This document shows, one piece after another, positions 23,186 to 34,597 of a stretch of DNA of 64,000 bases. Numbering within the stretch: the stretch's first letter is position 1; every line of letters begins with the position of its first letter. The notes under the pieces were generated by a model. The model was not told where the DNA came from, searched no databases, and worked only from the letters and a program-made list of their open reading frames with translations. A program made the translations under genes and the position numbers. The DNA is from Anniella stebbinsi (lineage: Eukaryota > Chordata > Lepidosauria > Squamata > Anniellidae), in the NCBI GenBank assembly GCA_029215795.1, contig JARDYH010000001.1:183155654-183219653 (forward strand). The letters run 5' to 3'.

Positions 23186-23836
23186 TAAACTTTATTATTT
23201 TAAACTTCCAGTAAGGGGGGGAGGCTGTGTGTGTGCGTTTGTGTGTGCTTGACAGCTTGATCCACCAATTGTGCTTTAGACTACATGACTGAATCACCCA
23301 GTCCTGTTAAGACTTTCTTCAGCCTCCAAGCACATTGCAGGAGGAGGGCTTAGTAGAAAACCCAGTATATATTATCAGTCTTTTGCTTTTGGCTCTCTGT
23401 GGGGTGTAGTGAGTTGGAGGTGAAGGAGTGTTTGTTTGGAGCTGGTGGTGAGATTGTTTTTGAATTTGGAGGCATTTTGAGGAGTTTCTGGTCTTTTTCT
23501 TCAGCTTTCCTTGTGCTCTCTCTCTCTTTTTCTCTCTTGCCTTCCTTTCTCTATTGCACATTTATTTGTTAGTTTGTCTGTTAGTGCAGTTTGTCTTTAA
23601 AATATCTGTAGTTTGTCTTTGGTAGTGAGTGTGTTTGTTTTTCTTTTTCTCTCTCTGAAAAAAACACACAAAAAAATAAAAAAAATATTTCTATATTCTC
23701 TCTTTCTATCTCTCTCTCTGTGTGCGTGCGTGTGTGTGTGTGCTTGCTTGTGAGTGAGTGTGTGTTGCTGGCCTATGTAACCTGCTGCTACATAGCAAAC
23801 ACAAAAACTGTGGGCAAAGCACACACTTAATAAAAT

Positions 23837-25215
23837 GAAGCATGGCACACAAAAGGGTGCTGCTGCTAAGGCAGCACTTGGGAGAGGCCACTCTGGGCAC
23901 AGTGCTGCTGCTGGGACCAGCAGCAGGTAGGCTTCCACACCCCCAGTTAAACTGAGGCATCCTGCAGGTAGTAGTGCCTGCAGGACACTCTTTGAAGTTC
24001 CTGAGATAGGTGCTGGGAGCAGCAGTGGCCGTGAAGAAGGAGGAGTATCTCCCGCTCCTTCTTCTGTGGGTGAGCCTGTGAACCCGCTGATGGAACTTTT
24101 CCCAGACCTTGTGGGAGTCAGCACGGTTCAGAGTGAGAAGGAGGACTTTGATGTGGGGCAAGAGGAAAAGCAGGCAGCAGCAGAGCCTCACTCTCCAGAA
24201 TCCGTCCTCTCTTCCACTCATTCCCCTGCTCCTGTGGTGACACAGTGAAGGTGCCGGTGGGCCATCTGTGTCACCACAGAAGTGACAGACAAGCAAGGTG
24301 TGGGACCACTTTGTGGTGGGAGTGGATTCCTGCTTTGCTGTCTGTCGCCATTGCAAGATGGCTGTGAGCAGGGGTAAAATGCCAGGCCACTTCACCACCA
24401 CCAACCTCAGCCACCACATGCAGAGGCACCACCAGTCTGTCTTGCTTGGGACCAAGGCAGGCACCTTGCAGCAGACTGGTGTTAGCAAGGGCAAGCAGAA
24501 GGCTCCTGCAAGTTCTGCCAGCTCTCAAGCTCCCATCCCCAAGAGGCTTTGCCAGGCCACCATGGAAGAGATGGGGTGCGGGAAGTATGGAGCCACAAGA
24601 TGGTGTTTTCCAACACCCAACCAGATCACCAATTGCATCGGTGAGATGGTGGCATTGGATGATCAGCCATTCAGCCTTGTCGAGAACGCAGGCTTCAAGA
24701 GGCTGCTGGCTCTTGTGGTTCCATACTACAAGCCGCCGTGTCGCACCACCCTGAGCAGGTGTGTGGTGCCCTCCCTGTACTGGGTATGCAGGGAGTTAGT
24801 TCTGGGTCATCAGTGCCAGGCAGAGGCACAGAAGGTGCACTTCACTTCGGACATCTGGTCCAGCGAAGGAGGAGTGCATGCTTACCTGTCCCTGGTGGCT
24901 CACTGGTGGGGAGCCTCAGGGCAGGAAGCACCCAGGACTTCCGGGGCTGGGAAGGAGGGCTGCTGCTGGGTCCTCCTTCATACCGCAGTCATGGACCAGT
25001 TCCACATGGTGGAGGAGATTACGGAGGCCATGAACCGCATGGTGGCGGGGTGGCTGGCCGGGCACCAGCACACCCACAGTTACATGGTCACAGACGGGGA
25101 GCCAACATGGTGGAGGTGGTGTGCGATGGTGGATTTGAGGGCATCTGCTGCATCGCGCACATCTTCAACCTCATAGTGAAGGATGGCCTTGGAGGCAGCA
25201 AGGCCCCTCTCCCTC
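23837..25215 (+). pseudogene. hAT transposase with BED zinc finger, truncated and frameshifted
   Basis: A possible start ATG at 23837 (MKHGTQKGAAAK) is followed by an Ala/Ser-rich N-terminus with in-frame stops near 23930 and 24246. The BED finger lies at about 24289-24430: an aromatic start VWDHF, then CRHCKMAV, then LSHHMQRHH, giving C-x2-C...H-x4-H. The RNase-H-like core starts at about 24835 with HFTSDIWSSEGGVHAYLSL, whose aspartate is the first catalytic acid. After a frameshift near 25095 comes the TDG..ANMV block, with the second acid, then [11 protein letters not shown]. The last acid and the C-terminal dimerisation region are missing. Similar to ZBED-type hAT proteins. Confidence 0.82.
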
Positions 25216-25241
25216 CCCCAATCTGTAATCTCCTAGAAAGC

Positions 25242-25372
25242 TGTGTGTCATCATCGTACTGATGACAACGCACTCCAAAACTCCAGATGACTGCACTCAA
25301 CGGTTTCATGTAGATGTTGAACAGCATGGGGGACAAAACTGACCCCTGCGGAACCCCATACTGGAGAATCTT
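25242..25372 (-). mobile_element. Antisense L2 RT fragment inside the hAT element
   Basis: In reverse complement this matches 33240-33370 of the L2 at 32355-34409: [24 protein letters not shown] residues followed by a damaged YADD box (YDDD). It lies where the transposase C-terminus should be. Confidence 0.8.
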
Positions 25373-26560
25373 TATTTAAACTTTATTTTCCCTTCGTTTT
25401 CAGCTTATGGAATTCTGCAGCACAACGCCCAGGGTTGACTTCGACCTGTGAATAGTGGAAGTGGCCCTCCTATCCACAACGCTCAAATGTCTAAGGTAAG
25501 GGGCAGTCTGAGAGCTTACTTCTGAATCAGCTTGCAGCTCCGTGTGCATCACAGTTAGGCGTGGGCACTCAGGACTGGGCAGATACCAGTCCGAGGTGGG
25601 AGGGAGCTAGTTGTTTAGGCACTCTAATTTAATCTTTTTTTCCCTTCTTATTTTTCAGCCCATGGAACTCTGTGCCACAGTGCCCAGGAGAGACGGGAAT
25701 CCAGACTGCCCATGCCCATCACTGCCTGCCTGGAAGTGGCCCTTTTATCAACAATGCCCTCATGACTAATGTAAGTGTTCTGTGAACGGGGGGGGGGGGG
25801 CACCTGCAACCTAAATGAAGCGGGGCTGTCTGCCTGCTTACTTCCGAGTAAGCAGGCAGCCCCATGTGCCTACTTGGGCATGGGCAATCGGGACTGGCAA
25901 CGTGACAGTCCTAGGTGGGAAGGAGGTAGTTTAGTCTTATATTCATTCCTTATTTTCCCTTCTTCTTTTGCAGCCTATGGAACTCTACGCCACAGCGCCC
26001 AGGAGAGATGGGTATCCAAACTGACCGTCTCACCGTGACTGCCCACCTGGAAGTGGCTCTCCTATCCACGCCGCCCGCATGACTGAGGTAAGTGGCTGTC
26101 TGAAAGCTCACTTCCCAGTAAGCAAGCATGCAGCCCTGTGTGCCTACTTGGGCGTGGGCACAGAGAACCGCCAACAGGCCAGTCCTGGGTGGGAGGGAGC
26201 TAGTTGTTAAAGTATTCAAATATGCATTCTTTATTTTCCCTTCTTCTTTTGCAGCCCTTGGAACTCTGTGCCACAGTGCCCCGGAAAGGAGAGACTTTGC
26301 CCATTGAATGCCTGCCTGCTGCTGCCTGCTGCCTTCCAGATCCTTCCTGCGAGGAAAGCCCACCACCCTCCTTGCATAAGCCATGGGACTTGGGCTTCCC
26401 CCCCCCCAAGGGGAAGGCCACCCAATCCCCAACGTTCCATTGCGTTCCATTGCATTCTGTTGCGTTCCTGATTTCGCCCGTTGAATGCCTGCCTGCGTGC
26501 CTGCTGTTGCTGATGTCTGCCAGATCCGACCTGCGAGCCGATTGTAGCACGCCGCTCCAC
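25373..26560 (+). repeat. Four tandem units, each with splice acceptor, exon-like core and donor
   Basis: The units recur at 255-315 bp spacing. Each has a pyrimidine tract (TTTTCCCTTCTTCTTTTGCAG or similar), then a core starting CCxATGGAACTC and containing GAAGTGGC, then a GTAAG donor. Cores: 25404-25495 (92 bp, GTAAGG), 25659-25771 (113 bp, GTAAGTG) and 25974-26087 (114 bp, GTAAGTG). The fourth unit starts at 26255 and loses similarity after about 60 bp. Inter-core segments also match (for example TGTGCCTACTTGGGC and GGTGGGAGGGAGCTAGTTGTT). No conserved reading frame is obvious. The repeats lie between the transposase remnant and the right end of the hAT. Confidence 0.78.
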
Positions 26561-27420
26561 TTGCTTATGCTAAGGGAGGCTGGGTGTTCCCCTCAAATAG
26601 AATTCTACAGAGTCCCCAAAGTTCAATTACACTCCTGCCATTCCATGCACCTGTGTCTGTGAAACAGGGGCGAATGTACACCCCTTCTGTGTGCTCCTGA
26701 CGGTAGTGGCGTTTGTAAGGACAGCATCTAATGAGAGAGCACTTCACAATGGTCTTCCTTACTCACAAGCCAGTTCCATTTCAGTGAGGGACATGCCCCT
26801 TTGTCTGATAAAAGGGGGCAGAGCAACCGAGACCTGTTCACTCCCCAAGTTTGGGTTCAGTTCTGGGGACGGGATCTGCATTCAATGGGCAAACCCAACT
26901 TTCACTGCCATTTCAATTAAACTGTGCCCATCTGTCTGCAAAAGAGGGTAAAGTACAACAGCCCTTCAGTGCACTCCCCAACTGGGGACATGGTCTACAT
27001 TGCTTACCTGCCAAACTAAACCCCTTTTTCACATACTCCTGAGACACAAGAGTAAATTGAAAAAGGAGCAGATGATGATGAAAAAATGACTTTTTCAATG
27101 GCTTACTTACAAGTAACGCCTGCACCCCTGTGTCTGCAATTTTGGGCACATGATTGGAAACATCCCATCATCACTTGTACAAAGTTTCATGCTTCTATCT
27201 TAAAAATTAGCAAAGATACAAGCTTTTCTACCCTCCAAAATCAATTTTAAAGTGACTAAAAGGCATCTGATCCAAAAATCAGATATCCGATTTTCGGATC
27301 GGAATCTGATCTGATCCAATCCAGCCAACCTCTGATCTGATCCAATCTGACCCACCAGTTCCAATTCCAATCTGCGATCCGATCCAATCTGGGGGGTCAG
27401 TGCACATCCCTAGTGCCTAC

Positions 27421-28104
27421 TATCAGCTTCAGCTGATATGCCAGCTGCGCCCCTTCCTAGAGTTGGAAGCCCTAAAGACGGTAGTGCATGTGCTGGTAAC
27501 TTTGAGGCTCAACTTCTGCAATGCGCTGTCCATAGGGCTACCTTTGTGCCTAGTCCGGAAACTTCAACTAGTTCAAAATATGGCAGCCAGGTTGGTCACC
27601 AGTACAGCTAGGAGTGACCACATAACACCAATTTTAAAATCACTCCACTAGCTGCCAGTTAGTTTCCAGGTGAAGTATAAAGTGTTGATTATTACCTTTA
27701 AAGCCCTACATGTTTTGGGTCCAGGTTACCTGTGGGATTTCCTTCTCCTGTATAATCTGCCCTGCACATTCAGGTCCTCTGGGAAGAATTTACTCCAATC
27801 AGCCAGAACTAGGCTGATGAGTGTTACCTAGAGGACCTTCTCTTCTGCTGCTCCCAGACTGTGGAATGGCCTGCCGGAGGAGATTCGACAAATTAGCAGT
27901 CTTCTGGAATTTAAGAGAGCTGTGAAGAATGCTCTCTTCCAGCAGGCCTACCCAGTTGAATTTTAAGATGTTTTTGATAATGTATTTGTTTGTATTTGTT
28001 TTAATGTTTTATCCATTTTATGATTCTTGTATTTATATTTATTGTTGTTCTCCGCCTTGATCTGGATGGAGAGGAAGGTTAGAAATAAAACAAATAAATA
28101 AAAA
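27421..28104 (+). pseudogene. L2 LINE, 3' segment after the hAT insertion
   Basis: Continues the L2 RT C-terminus: LICQLRPFLELEAL, then VTLRLNFCNALSIGLPL, then KLQLVQNMAARLVT. The in-frame tail includes a TAG at about 27648 and further damage. The 3' end folds as CCGCCTTGATCTGGATGGAG and ends in AATAAA-type repeats near 28104, as in the L2 tail at 60680-60712. Confidence 0.85.
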
Positions 28105-28562
28105 ATAAAAAAATAAAAAAACTGTGCTTACTTACAACTTGCTCTCCATGCACCCACACTTTTCCTTGCTTAGATGCCTCAGGTCCTGGTCCTGTATTGC
28201 TTTGTGAAGCTTCTATCCTTACTGCTAGAAGGGGCTCCCTTAGACTGTTTACCCCCATACTACCAGCTACTGATGTAAGTAACAAACTGCCATGGTCAAC
28301 TCATAGGAAAATTCTTCTAGCAAAGCAGTAAGGCTCAAGTGCTTCATTAGGCAATATAGGACCATGGGGCATCTTTGAGGATGGCCCACATCTGGATTTG
28401 GTCCTGGAAGGCCAAGGAAAAGTGTGGGTTCATGGAAGGTTCATGGAAGCAAGCACAATTTCTGTCATTGCATAACACCATCATTGATCACAGGGGACAC
28501 CTATTAGGAAATCAGCCTTAGCTTCCCATTTCCTGGCTTTGTGGAACCAGCCGGGTTTTTAT
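28105..28562. other. Unassigned DNA between the L2 tail and a hAT end
   Basis: About 460 bp with no recognised gene or repeat. Confidence 0.4.
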
Positions 28563-28730
28563 TAGGGATGTGCAGCGGATCGGATCAGATCTACGATCCA
28601 AATCTGATCCGCCCAAAAAGTGGATAAAAATGATCTGATCCAATCCAACAACCATCTGATCTGATCCAATCCGAAGGGACCAGATCCAGATCGGAAAAAA
28701 TCGGAAAGTCGGATGCCATCAATTGTACAA
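28563..28730 (+). mobile_element. Orphan left end of a CGGATC-family hAT element
   Basis: Starts TAGGGATGTGCAGCGGATCGG, the left-end type of this family, and continues with diverged GATCCG repeats to about 28720. Antisense copia sequence follows directly, so the rest of the element is missing or was replaced. Confidence 0.75.
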
Positions 28731-28731
28731 A

Positions 28732-30146
28732 TCATGTTATCTCACCACATATCTCAGACAAAGCAGCAAATTCTGCTTCACACGAAGATGTTGCCACAAA
28801 AGTCTGCTTTTTAGACTTCCAACTCACAAGTGAGTTCCCAAATTTAATTACTAAACCACTGGTAGACTTTCTGTCTTCCAGGCATCCTGCCCATTCGCTA
28901 TCAACAAAACGTTCCAATGTTTGATTTTTTTCAGATGATAACCGTAAACAGAGATTTTTAGTAGCTTTCAAATATCTCAGGACCCTTTTTACACCTTGCC
29001 AAGCAGCAATTTTTGGCTTTTTACACCTTGCCAAGCAGCAATTTTTGGCAGAATACCCACTGCACTTACTATATCAGGTCTTGACCACTGACCCAGATAT
29101 AATAAACTTCCAATTGTAGATTGGTACAACTCAGGGTTTTTGAAATCGTCACTTTCTACAGTCTGACAAAAATCTGTTATCATAGGACTTTGCACTCCTT
29201 TACAGTCTTGCATTCCATAAGCCTCAAGCAAATTAACAATTTTGTTCTGTTGACTTAACAAATAATTTCCATCAGTTGTTTTGTTTATCTCTACTCCCAA
29301 ATAATGCTTTACTTCTCCTAGAGATTTTAGCTTGTAACAACTTTCCAGTTGGTTTGTGAATTTTTGAATGTGGCTTGTGGAACTACATGCCACAAGTAAA
29401 TCATCAACAAAAGCTAACACAATCAAGTAGTTACTGCCTTTGCCCTTTGTGTACATAGATGGATCTGCAGTACTCTGTTTGAATCCCATTTCATTCTCCA
29501 AAGTGGAGTTTTAAGCAATTATTCCAACATCTTGCACTTTGCTTTAAACCATATACAGCCGTTTGCAGTAGACAAATCTTATCTGGCTGCTCTTCAAAAC
29601 CATGTGGCTGTTTCATATACACAGTTTCCTCAAGCTCTGCATTTAAATATGCAGTGTCAAAATCATAATGATGAACATGCATTTGATTTTTTGCAGCAAT
29701 GTTTAACACTAATCGAAATGTATCGGCTTTACAAGTGGGTGAAAAAGTCTCATCATAGTTTACTCCTTTTGTCTGATGAAAACTTTAGCAACAAGATGTG
29801 CCTTATATTTTGTGTTGCCAGAAAAACAGTTTTTCTTTTTATAAACCCACCTACACGCAATAGCTTTCTGCCCTTCCGGCAGCTAAGTCAAAATAAATAC
29901 TTTGTTTTGTTTAAAGCTTTCCATTTCTGATTCCATTGCATTAAACCATTCTTTTTGTTCTTTACTAGGCAATTGAAACACTTCTTGAAAAGACTGAGGT
30001 TCATAATTAACCATACAAACATGTACTTCTTCACAAAAATGTTTTGGTGGAATACCTTTGTTTGCACGTTCCGACCTCCTTGGAACCAAGAATTCCTCTC
30101 TATCTTTTTGTTCTTCTAAATCAGTACTGGAGGTATCAAGTTTCAC
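28732..30146 (-). pseudogene. Copia reverse transcriptase and RNase H, broken
   Basis: RT blocks in order on the minus strand: NAMESEMESFKQNK (about 29900), HHYDFDTAYLNAELEETVYM and LLQTAVYGLKQSARCW (29709-29491), then the catalytic box as FVDDLLV (about 29405) and KSLGEVKHYLGVEI. The RNase H domain ends with DRKSTSGLVIKFGNSLVSW and TSSCEAEFAAL. A 33-bp direct duplication at about 28985-29050 (TTTTTACACCTTGCCAAGCA repeated) causes a local frame disruption between RT and RNase H. Intact copia would use this to copy its RNA and remove the template. Confidence 0.85.
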
Positions 30147-30162
30147 TGGGCTGGGTATTAAC

Positions 30163-31320
30163 TCATTCCTTACCTCTTCTGACTGTTTGATTCTGTGAGC
30201 TTTCTGTCAAACGTAGTAACATTTCAGAGTTTCCATGTACTCTTCCCCAATTATGCTCCTCAAAATCAGCAGATCTTGAAACAATAACTTTTCCTTGCTC
30301 CCCGGAAAAATGCCAGGATTTTGTTTGCATTCCTTGATAACCTACAAACCCTAGCTTAATTGTTTTGGCTTCACCCTTCTTTCGTTGACTTTTTGGTACA
30401 TGTACATAAGCCCATGATCCCCAGGTACACAAATGAGACAAATCAGGTTGTTTACCAAACAATACATAGTACGGAGTATTGTGTATAACACTTGACCAAG
30501 TTCTGTTGGATAAATAATTTACAGATAAAAATGCTTCACCCCACAAATTCTGCTCAACATTTGCATCAATCATTAAAGCATCTTTTATGTTCTGCAAAAG
30601 ACCTCCACGTCATTCTACCACACCATTTTGCCATGGAGCATGTGGATCAATTAGTCTTTGCGTAATACCTGTATCTCTAAACCATTTTTATTTATTTATT
30701 GCATTTTTATACCGCCTCATAGCCGAAGCTGGTAAATTGCTGGTAAATTCTCCACCTCAATCACTTTGAACCTGAAGAACTGATTTTTGAAATCTTTTTT
30801 CAGCCCAAGTAACTCAGCTTCTAAATGCATTAAAAGCTTCTGACTTGTATGGGTCATTGCTATTAATGATAAATTAACGTGTAATATTAAAGTAGAAAAG
30901 GGAATACGTAATAGAAATGAATTTGAAGATATATGGAAATTATTTTAGAGCATGTATTGTTAAGAGGGAAAGGACACAAACCTGTGCAAGAAGTATCACA
31001 ATTTTGGAAAATGTAATGAAGACGAATTGGTCCTTGTGAGGGGTGCACTTGGTGTATAAAGAATGGAAAAGAATGGTATAATTGTAGTTATGAGTTTTGA
31101 AATTTTCTTTTTTTAAAAAAAAGATAAATAAATAAATAAATAAATAATTTTTTAAAAAAGCTTCTGACTTTTGTTTCAGTAAATAACACCAACTGAATCT
31201 AGATTTATCATCTAAAATAACCAGCACATAACAAGTTCCACCCTGACTTGGAGCAAATGGTCCAATTAAATCAATACACACCAATTCAAACAATTCTTGT
31301 GACACCCTGTCACTTTTTTG
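30163..31320 (-). pseudogene. Copia integrase, interrupted by an L1-like insertion
   Basis: The catalytic core begins LFELVCIDLIGPFAPSQGG (about 31300-31240), with the first acid in CIDLIGP and the second in ILDDKSRFSW. It is cut at about 31155 by the inserted L1-like tail and resumes beyond about 30850. A downstream part at 30597-30163 reads WGEAFLSVNYLSNRTWSSV and ends in typical copia integrase C-terminal text (GFVGYQGMQTKSWHF). Confidence 0.75.
30853..31165 (+). mobile_element. Short L1-like 3' end inserted in copia integrase
   Basis: About 300 bp of AT-rich sequence ending in a pure (AAAT)n tail (31125-31147). It is bracketed by a repeat of AAAAGCTTCTGACTT (about 30829-30846 and 31157-31174), which looks like a target-site duplication. 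The left part reads like the very end of an L1 ORF2 with stops. Confidence 0.6.
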
Positions 31321-31347
31321 ATTAATAGGCTTGATTTTTGATTTGGA

Positions 31348-32332
31348 CTATTTGCAAATTGCACAGTCTAAGAACCTTTTGCATTCATTCAGTTTCATAC
31401 TCTTACACAATGAAGGCATTTTATCTAGCAATTTGAAACTTGCATGCCCTAGATGTCTATGTAAGACATGGACAAAATTATCATGGACTGGAACGTTTCT
31501 CGTTTGAGCTACTAACAATTCACCTGTGTCCATATAAAACAAACCATTTTTTAAATGTCCTTGTGCGTTTATCTGTCCTTCTTTCTTCACATGACAGGTG
31601 TTTCCTTCAAACACCACAACATAGCCTGTGTCAGTCAAACTAGATACAGAAAGAAGACAAAAATCAAGAGTAGGGACAAATAAAACAAAATCAAATTCCA
31701 CTCCTAGACAGGATATATAACACGCTCCTTCTCCTTCCACGTTTGATTTCTGCCCATCTGCCAGTGTAATGAAATCAGTTGAAGATTTTTTTAGGCTCAC
31801 AAACTCTCGGGGGTCGTTGCAAATGATTCTGCAGCTTGCAGAATCAATTAGCCACATTTCCTCTCGAGTAGCATCACTGCATCTCACGGTAGCAGACACA
31901 AACTGCACATGATGTTTTGATTCCTCTCGGCTTTCAGGCTGCACACGTTTTTTTCTCCTTGCCAGGTTGCAGTTTCACTTTACAAAAATGCTTGATATGC
32001 CCTTCTTTTCTACAATGATAGCATTTACGCATGGTTGCTAATGCCCTTTCCACGCCTTCCATCGGAAAATGCTTAGCCAATTCCTTGGCATTTTTTCCAT
32101 GTGATTCATGGTCGACTCCTTTCCTTTCTTGGCTGAATTCTATCTGCCGTTCCATATGCTGCTGATCCTCTTGGAGTAGGCGTCCAGTTACATACTGTAA
32201 ATTAAGGTTGTCTGCTCTCATGCATTCCAAACTCATCGTCAGAACATCCCAGCTTTCCGGCAAAGAACTGAGAATAATATAAATCTTGAGACGGCTTGAG
32301 GGCAGATGGAGACGAACTCCTAGTTGACGCAA
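31348..32332 (-). pseudogene. Copia Gag, protease and GAG-pre-integrase
   Basis: Gag (32332-31934) carries a UBN2-like segment (LPESWDVLTMSLECM) and a CCHC knuckle CYHCRKEGHIKHFC. The protease motif that is normally DSGAS reads WLIDSASC, so the active-site context is altered. The GAG-pre-integrase zinc finger follows as HRHLGHASFKLLDKM...CAICK (HHCC). Confidence 0.82.
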
Positions 32333-32354
32333 TGAAACACTGGTGCCTATGGTA

Positions 32355-34409
32355 AGCTATATTCAGGGGCAGTGAGGGCAGCAAAAAAACAATACTTTGC
32401 TGCCACTATTAAATCATCAATCTACCACCCAGCGGAGCTTATCAGAGTTGTCCGGGGGCTTCTACATGCTGGCCCCAAGGACATGATAGAACCATCTGAG
32501 GCCCGCTGTAATATATTTGCTAGGCACTTCCAGGATAAAATCTTTGGCATCCGCCAGGACTTAGACTCCAGTGTTATAGCAGGTGAATCTAGTGAGGTAT
32601 CCAGAACACAGGTTTGTCCTGTTTTCTTGGATGAATTTCAGTTGGTACAGCTCGATGACGTGGACAAGGTGCTTGGACAGGTTCATGCAGCCACCTCTGT
32701 ATTGGATCCTTGCCCCTTTTGGCTTATAAAAGCTAGCAGGGATGGAACAGCCGGCTGGGCCAGGGAAGTGATTAATGCCTCTCTATGGGAGGGTGTGGTC
32801 CCAGACCTCCTGAAAGAGGCAGTAGTGAGACCACTCCTGAAGAAATCTTCCCTGGACCCAGAAAATCTTAATAACTTTAGGCCAGTGGCAAACATTCCAT
32901 TCCTGGGCAAGGTCCTTGAGCGGGTGGTTGCTGGCCAGCTCCAGACACTCTTGGATGAGACTGATTATCTGGATCCATTTCAGTTGGGTTTCAGGCCTGG
33001 TTTTGGCACAGAAACAGCCTTGGTCGCCCTGTATGATGACCTATGTCAGGAGAGGGACAGGGGGAGTGTGACTCTGTTGATTCTACTTGATCTCTCAACG
33101 GCTTTCGATACCATCGACCATGGTATCCTTCTAGGATGACTGGCTGAGTTGGGAGTGGGAGGCACTGCATTGCAGTGGTTCTGATCCTACTTGACAGGTT
33201 GGCTCCAGAAGGTGGTGCTGGGGAGACATTGCTCAGCCTCGTGGATTCTCCAGTATGGGGTTCCGCAGGGGTCAGTTTTGTCCCCCATGCTGTTCAACAT
33301 CTACATGAAACCATTGAGTGCGGGTATCTGGAGTTTTGGAGTGTGTTGTCATCAGTACGCTGATGACACTCAACTCTATTTCTCCTTTTCATCTTCATCA
33401 GGTGAGGCTGTGGATGTGTTGAACCAGTGCTCGGCTGTGACAATGGACTGGATGAGAGCTAATAAGCTGAAACTTAATCCAGACAAGACTGAGATGCTGT
33501 TGGTGGGGGGTTCCTCTGACCGGATGGAGGGTGTTCAACCTGTTCTGGATGGGGTTGCACTCCCCTGAAAGAGCAGGTTCGTAGCTTGGGGGTTCTCCTA
33601 GAACCATCTTTGTCACTTGAGGCTCAGTTAGCCTCAGTGGCATGGAGTGCCTTCGACCAACTTTGGCTGGTGGCCCAGCTACGCCCCTATCTGGACAGGG
33701 ATAACCTGGCTTCAGTTGTCTATGCTCTGGTAACCTCCAAGTTAGATTACTGCAATGTGCTCTATGTGGGGCTGCCTTTGAAGTTGATTCAGAAGCTGCA
33801 GCTTGTGCAGAATGCAGTGGCCAGATTGTTGACAGGGACCAGAAGGTTCGAACATATAAGACCGATTCTGGCCCGCTTGCATTGGCTGCCTGTATGTTTC
33901 CGAGCCCAATTCAAGATGCTGGTTTTAACCTATAAAGCCTTATATGGTTTGGGACCACAATACCTGATGGAACACCTTTCCCGACATGAACCTACCCGTA
34001 CACTATGCTCAACATTAAAGGTCCTCCTCCGGGTGCCAACTCCGAGGGAAGCTCGGAGGATGGCAACAAGGGAGAGGGCCTTCTCTGTGGTATCCCCCCA
34101 ATTATGGAATGATCTCCCCGATGAGGCCTGCCTGGTGCCAACACTGTTATCTTTTCGGCACGAGGTCAAAACTTTTCTTTTCTCCCAGGCATTTTAACAG
34201 CTCTCAACTTTTGATTGACAGTGTGGCCAGGCTTAACTGTTTAAAATGTTTTAAATGTATGTTGTTTTATGTTTATGGTTTTAAATTTTGTATATTATCT
34301 TTTTAGTGTTCAATCTTTAAATTTTTGTAAACCACCCAGAGAGCTTCGGCTATGGGGTGGTATATAAATGTAATAAATAATAATAAATAATAAATAATAA
34401 TAATAATAT
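32355..34409 (+). mobile_element. L2 LINE, 5'-truncated, most complete copy in the window
   Basis: It starts within the linker before RT (AAKKQYFAATIKSSIYHPAEL) and runs through RT to the 3' end. RT motifs: VVRPLLKKSSLDPENLNNFRP (fingers), LLILLDLSTAFDTIDHGILL (block with catalytic Asp), [17 protein letters not shown] and the intact active site YADDTQLYF near 33356-33382. Frameshifts or stops occur at about 33139, 33185 and 33568. The C-terminal domain reads LDYCNVLYVGLPLKLIQKLQ then HWLPVCFRAQFKML. The tail is GTAAACCACCCAGAGAG..CTATGGGGTGGTATATAAAT followed by (AATAAT)n. Compared with the 21996-28104 copy, the tail differs, so two L2 subfamilies are present. Confidence 0.9.
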
Positions 34410-34597
34410 TCGAATCTTTAAAGGATTAGCAACTGGCCTGATAGCAGCCCCAGGGCATGGTGGGAATGCATTTGAAGCAGCCACTTTAATGAAGCTAAGC
34501 CGGTCTGGGTCAGATTGGTGCCTGGAGAGGTGACCAATTGGTAGAAGAAAGCTGGGATCTGAATAAAATAAATGTATTAATAAGTTTAGGTAAGATT

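Larger units (their letters stand above)
22694..27412 (+). mobile_element. 4.7-kb hAT transposon with BED-finger transposase remnant
   Basis: Both ends read TAGGGATGTGCA as inverted repeats, and the element is flanked by an exact 8-bp duplication GTGCCTAC (22686-22693 and 27413-27420). Removing it restores the L2 sequence. Left subterminal GATCCG-type array at 22705-22845, right array at about 27270-27395. Two tandem modules of about 165 bp follow on the left (about 22880-23185). A TATA-like segment and a GT/CT-rich leader (about 23360-23770) precede the transposase remnant (23837 to about 25215). An antisense L2 fragment and four tandem exon-like units then occupy 25242-26560. The transposase C-terminus is absent, so this copy is not autonomous, but it is the closest to a coding master in the window. 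Confidence 0.92.
28735..32345 (-). mobile_element. Degraded Ty1/copia retrotransposon (no LTRs seen)
   Basis: On the minus strand the order is gag (about 32332-31934), protease and GAG-pre-integrase (31944-31348), integrase (about 31320-30170), reverse transcriptase (about 30146-28990) and RNase H (29034-28732). Integrase before RT is diagnostic of the copia superfamily. Stops and frameshifts are frequent. Two later insertions interrupt it: an L1-like tail (about 30855-31150) and a very short antisense-type L2 tail (about 30690-30730). It ends in a hAT end on one side and an L2 on the other. Copia elements are generally scarce in vertebrates, but lizards are known to carry them. Confidence 0.85.

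Noticed and set aside
26204..26662. 152-codon frame in the hAT interior
   Set aside because: It crosses tandem splice-like units, has no conserved domain and is overlapped by frames on the other strand.
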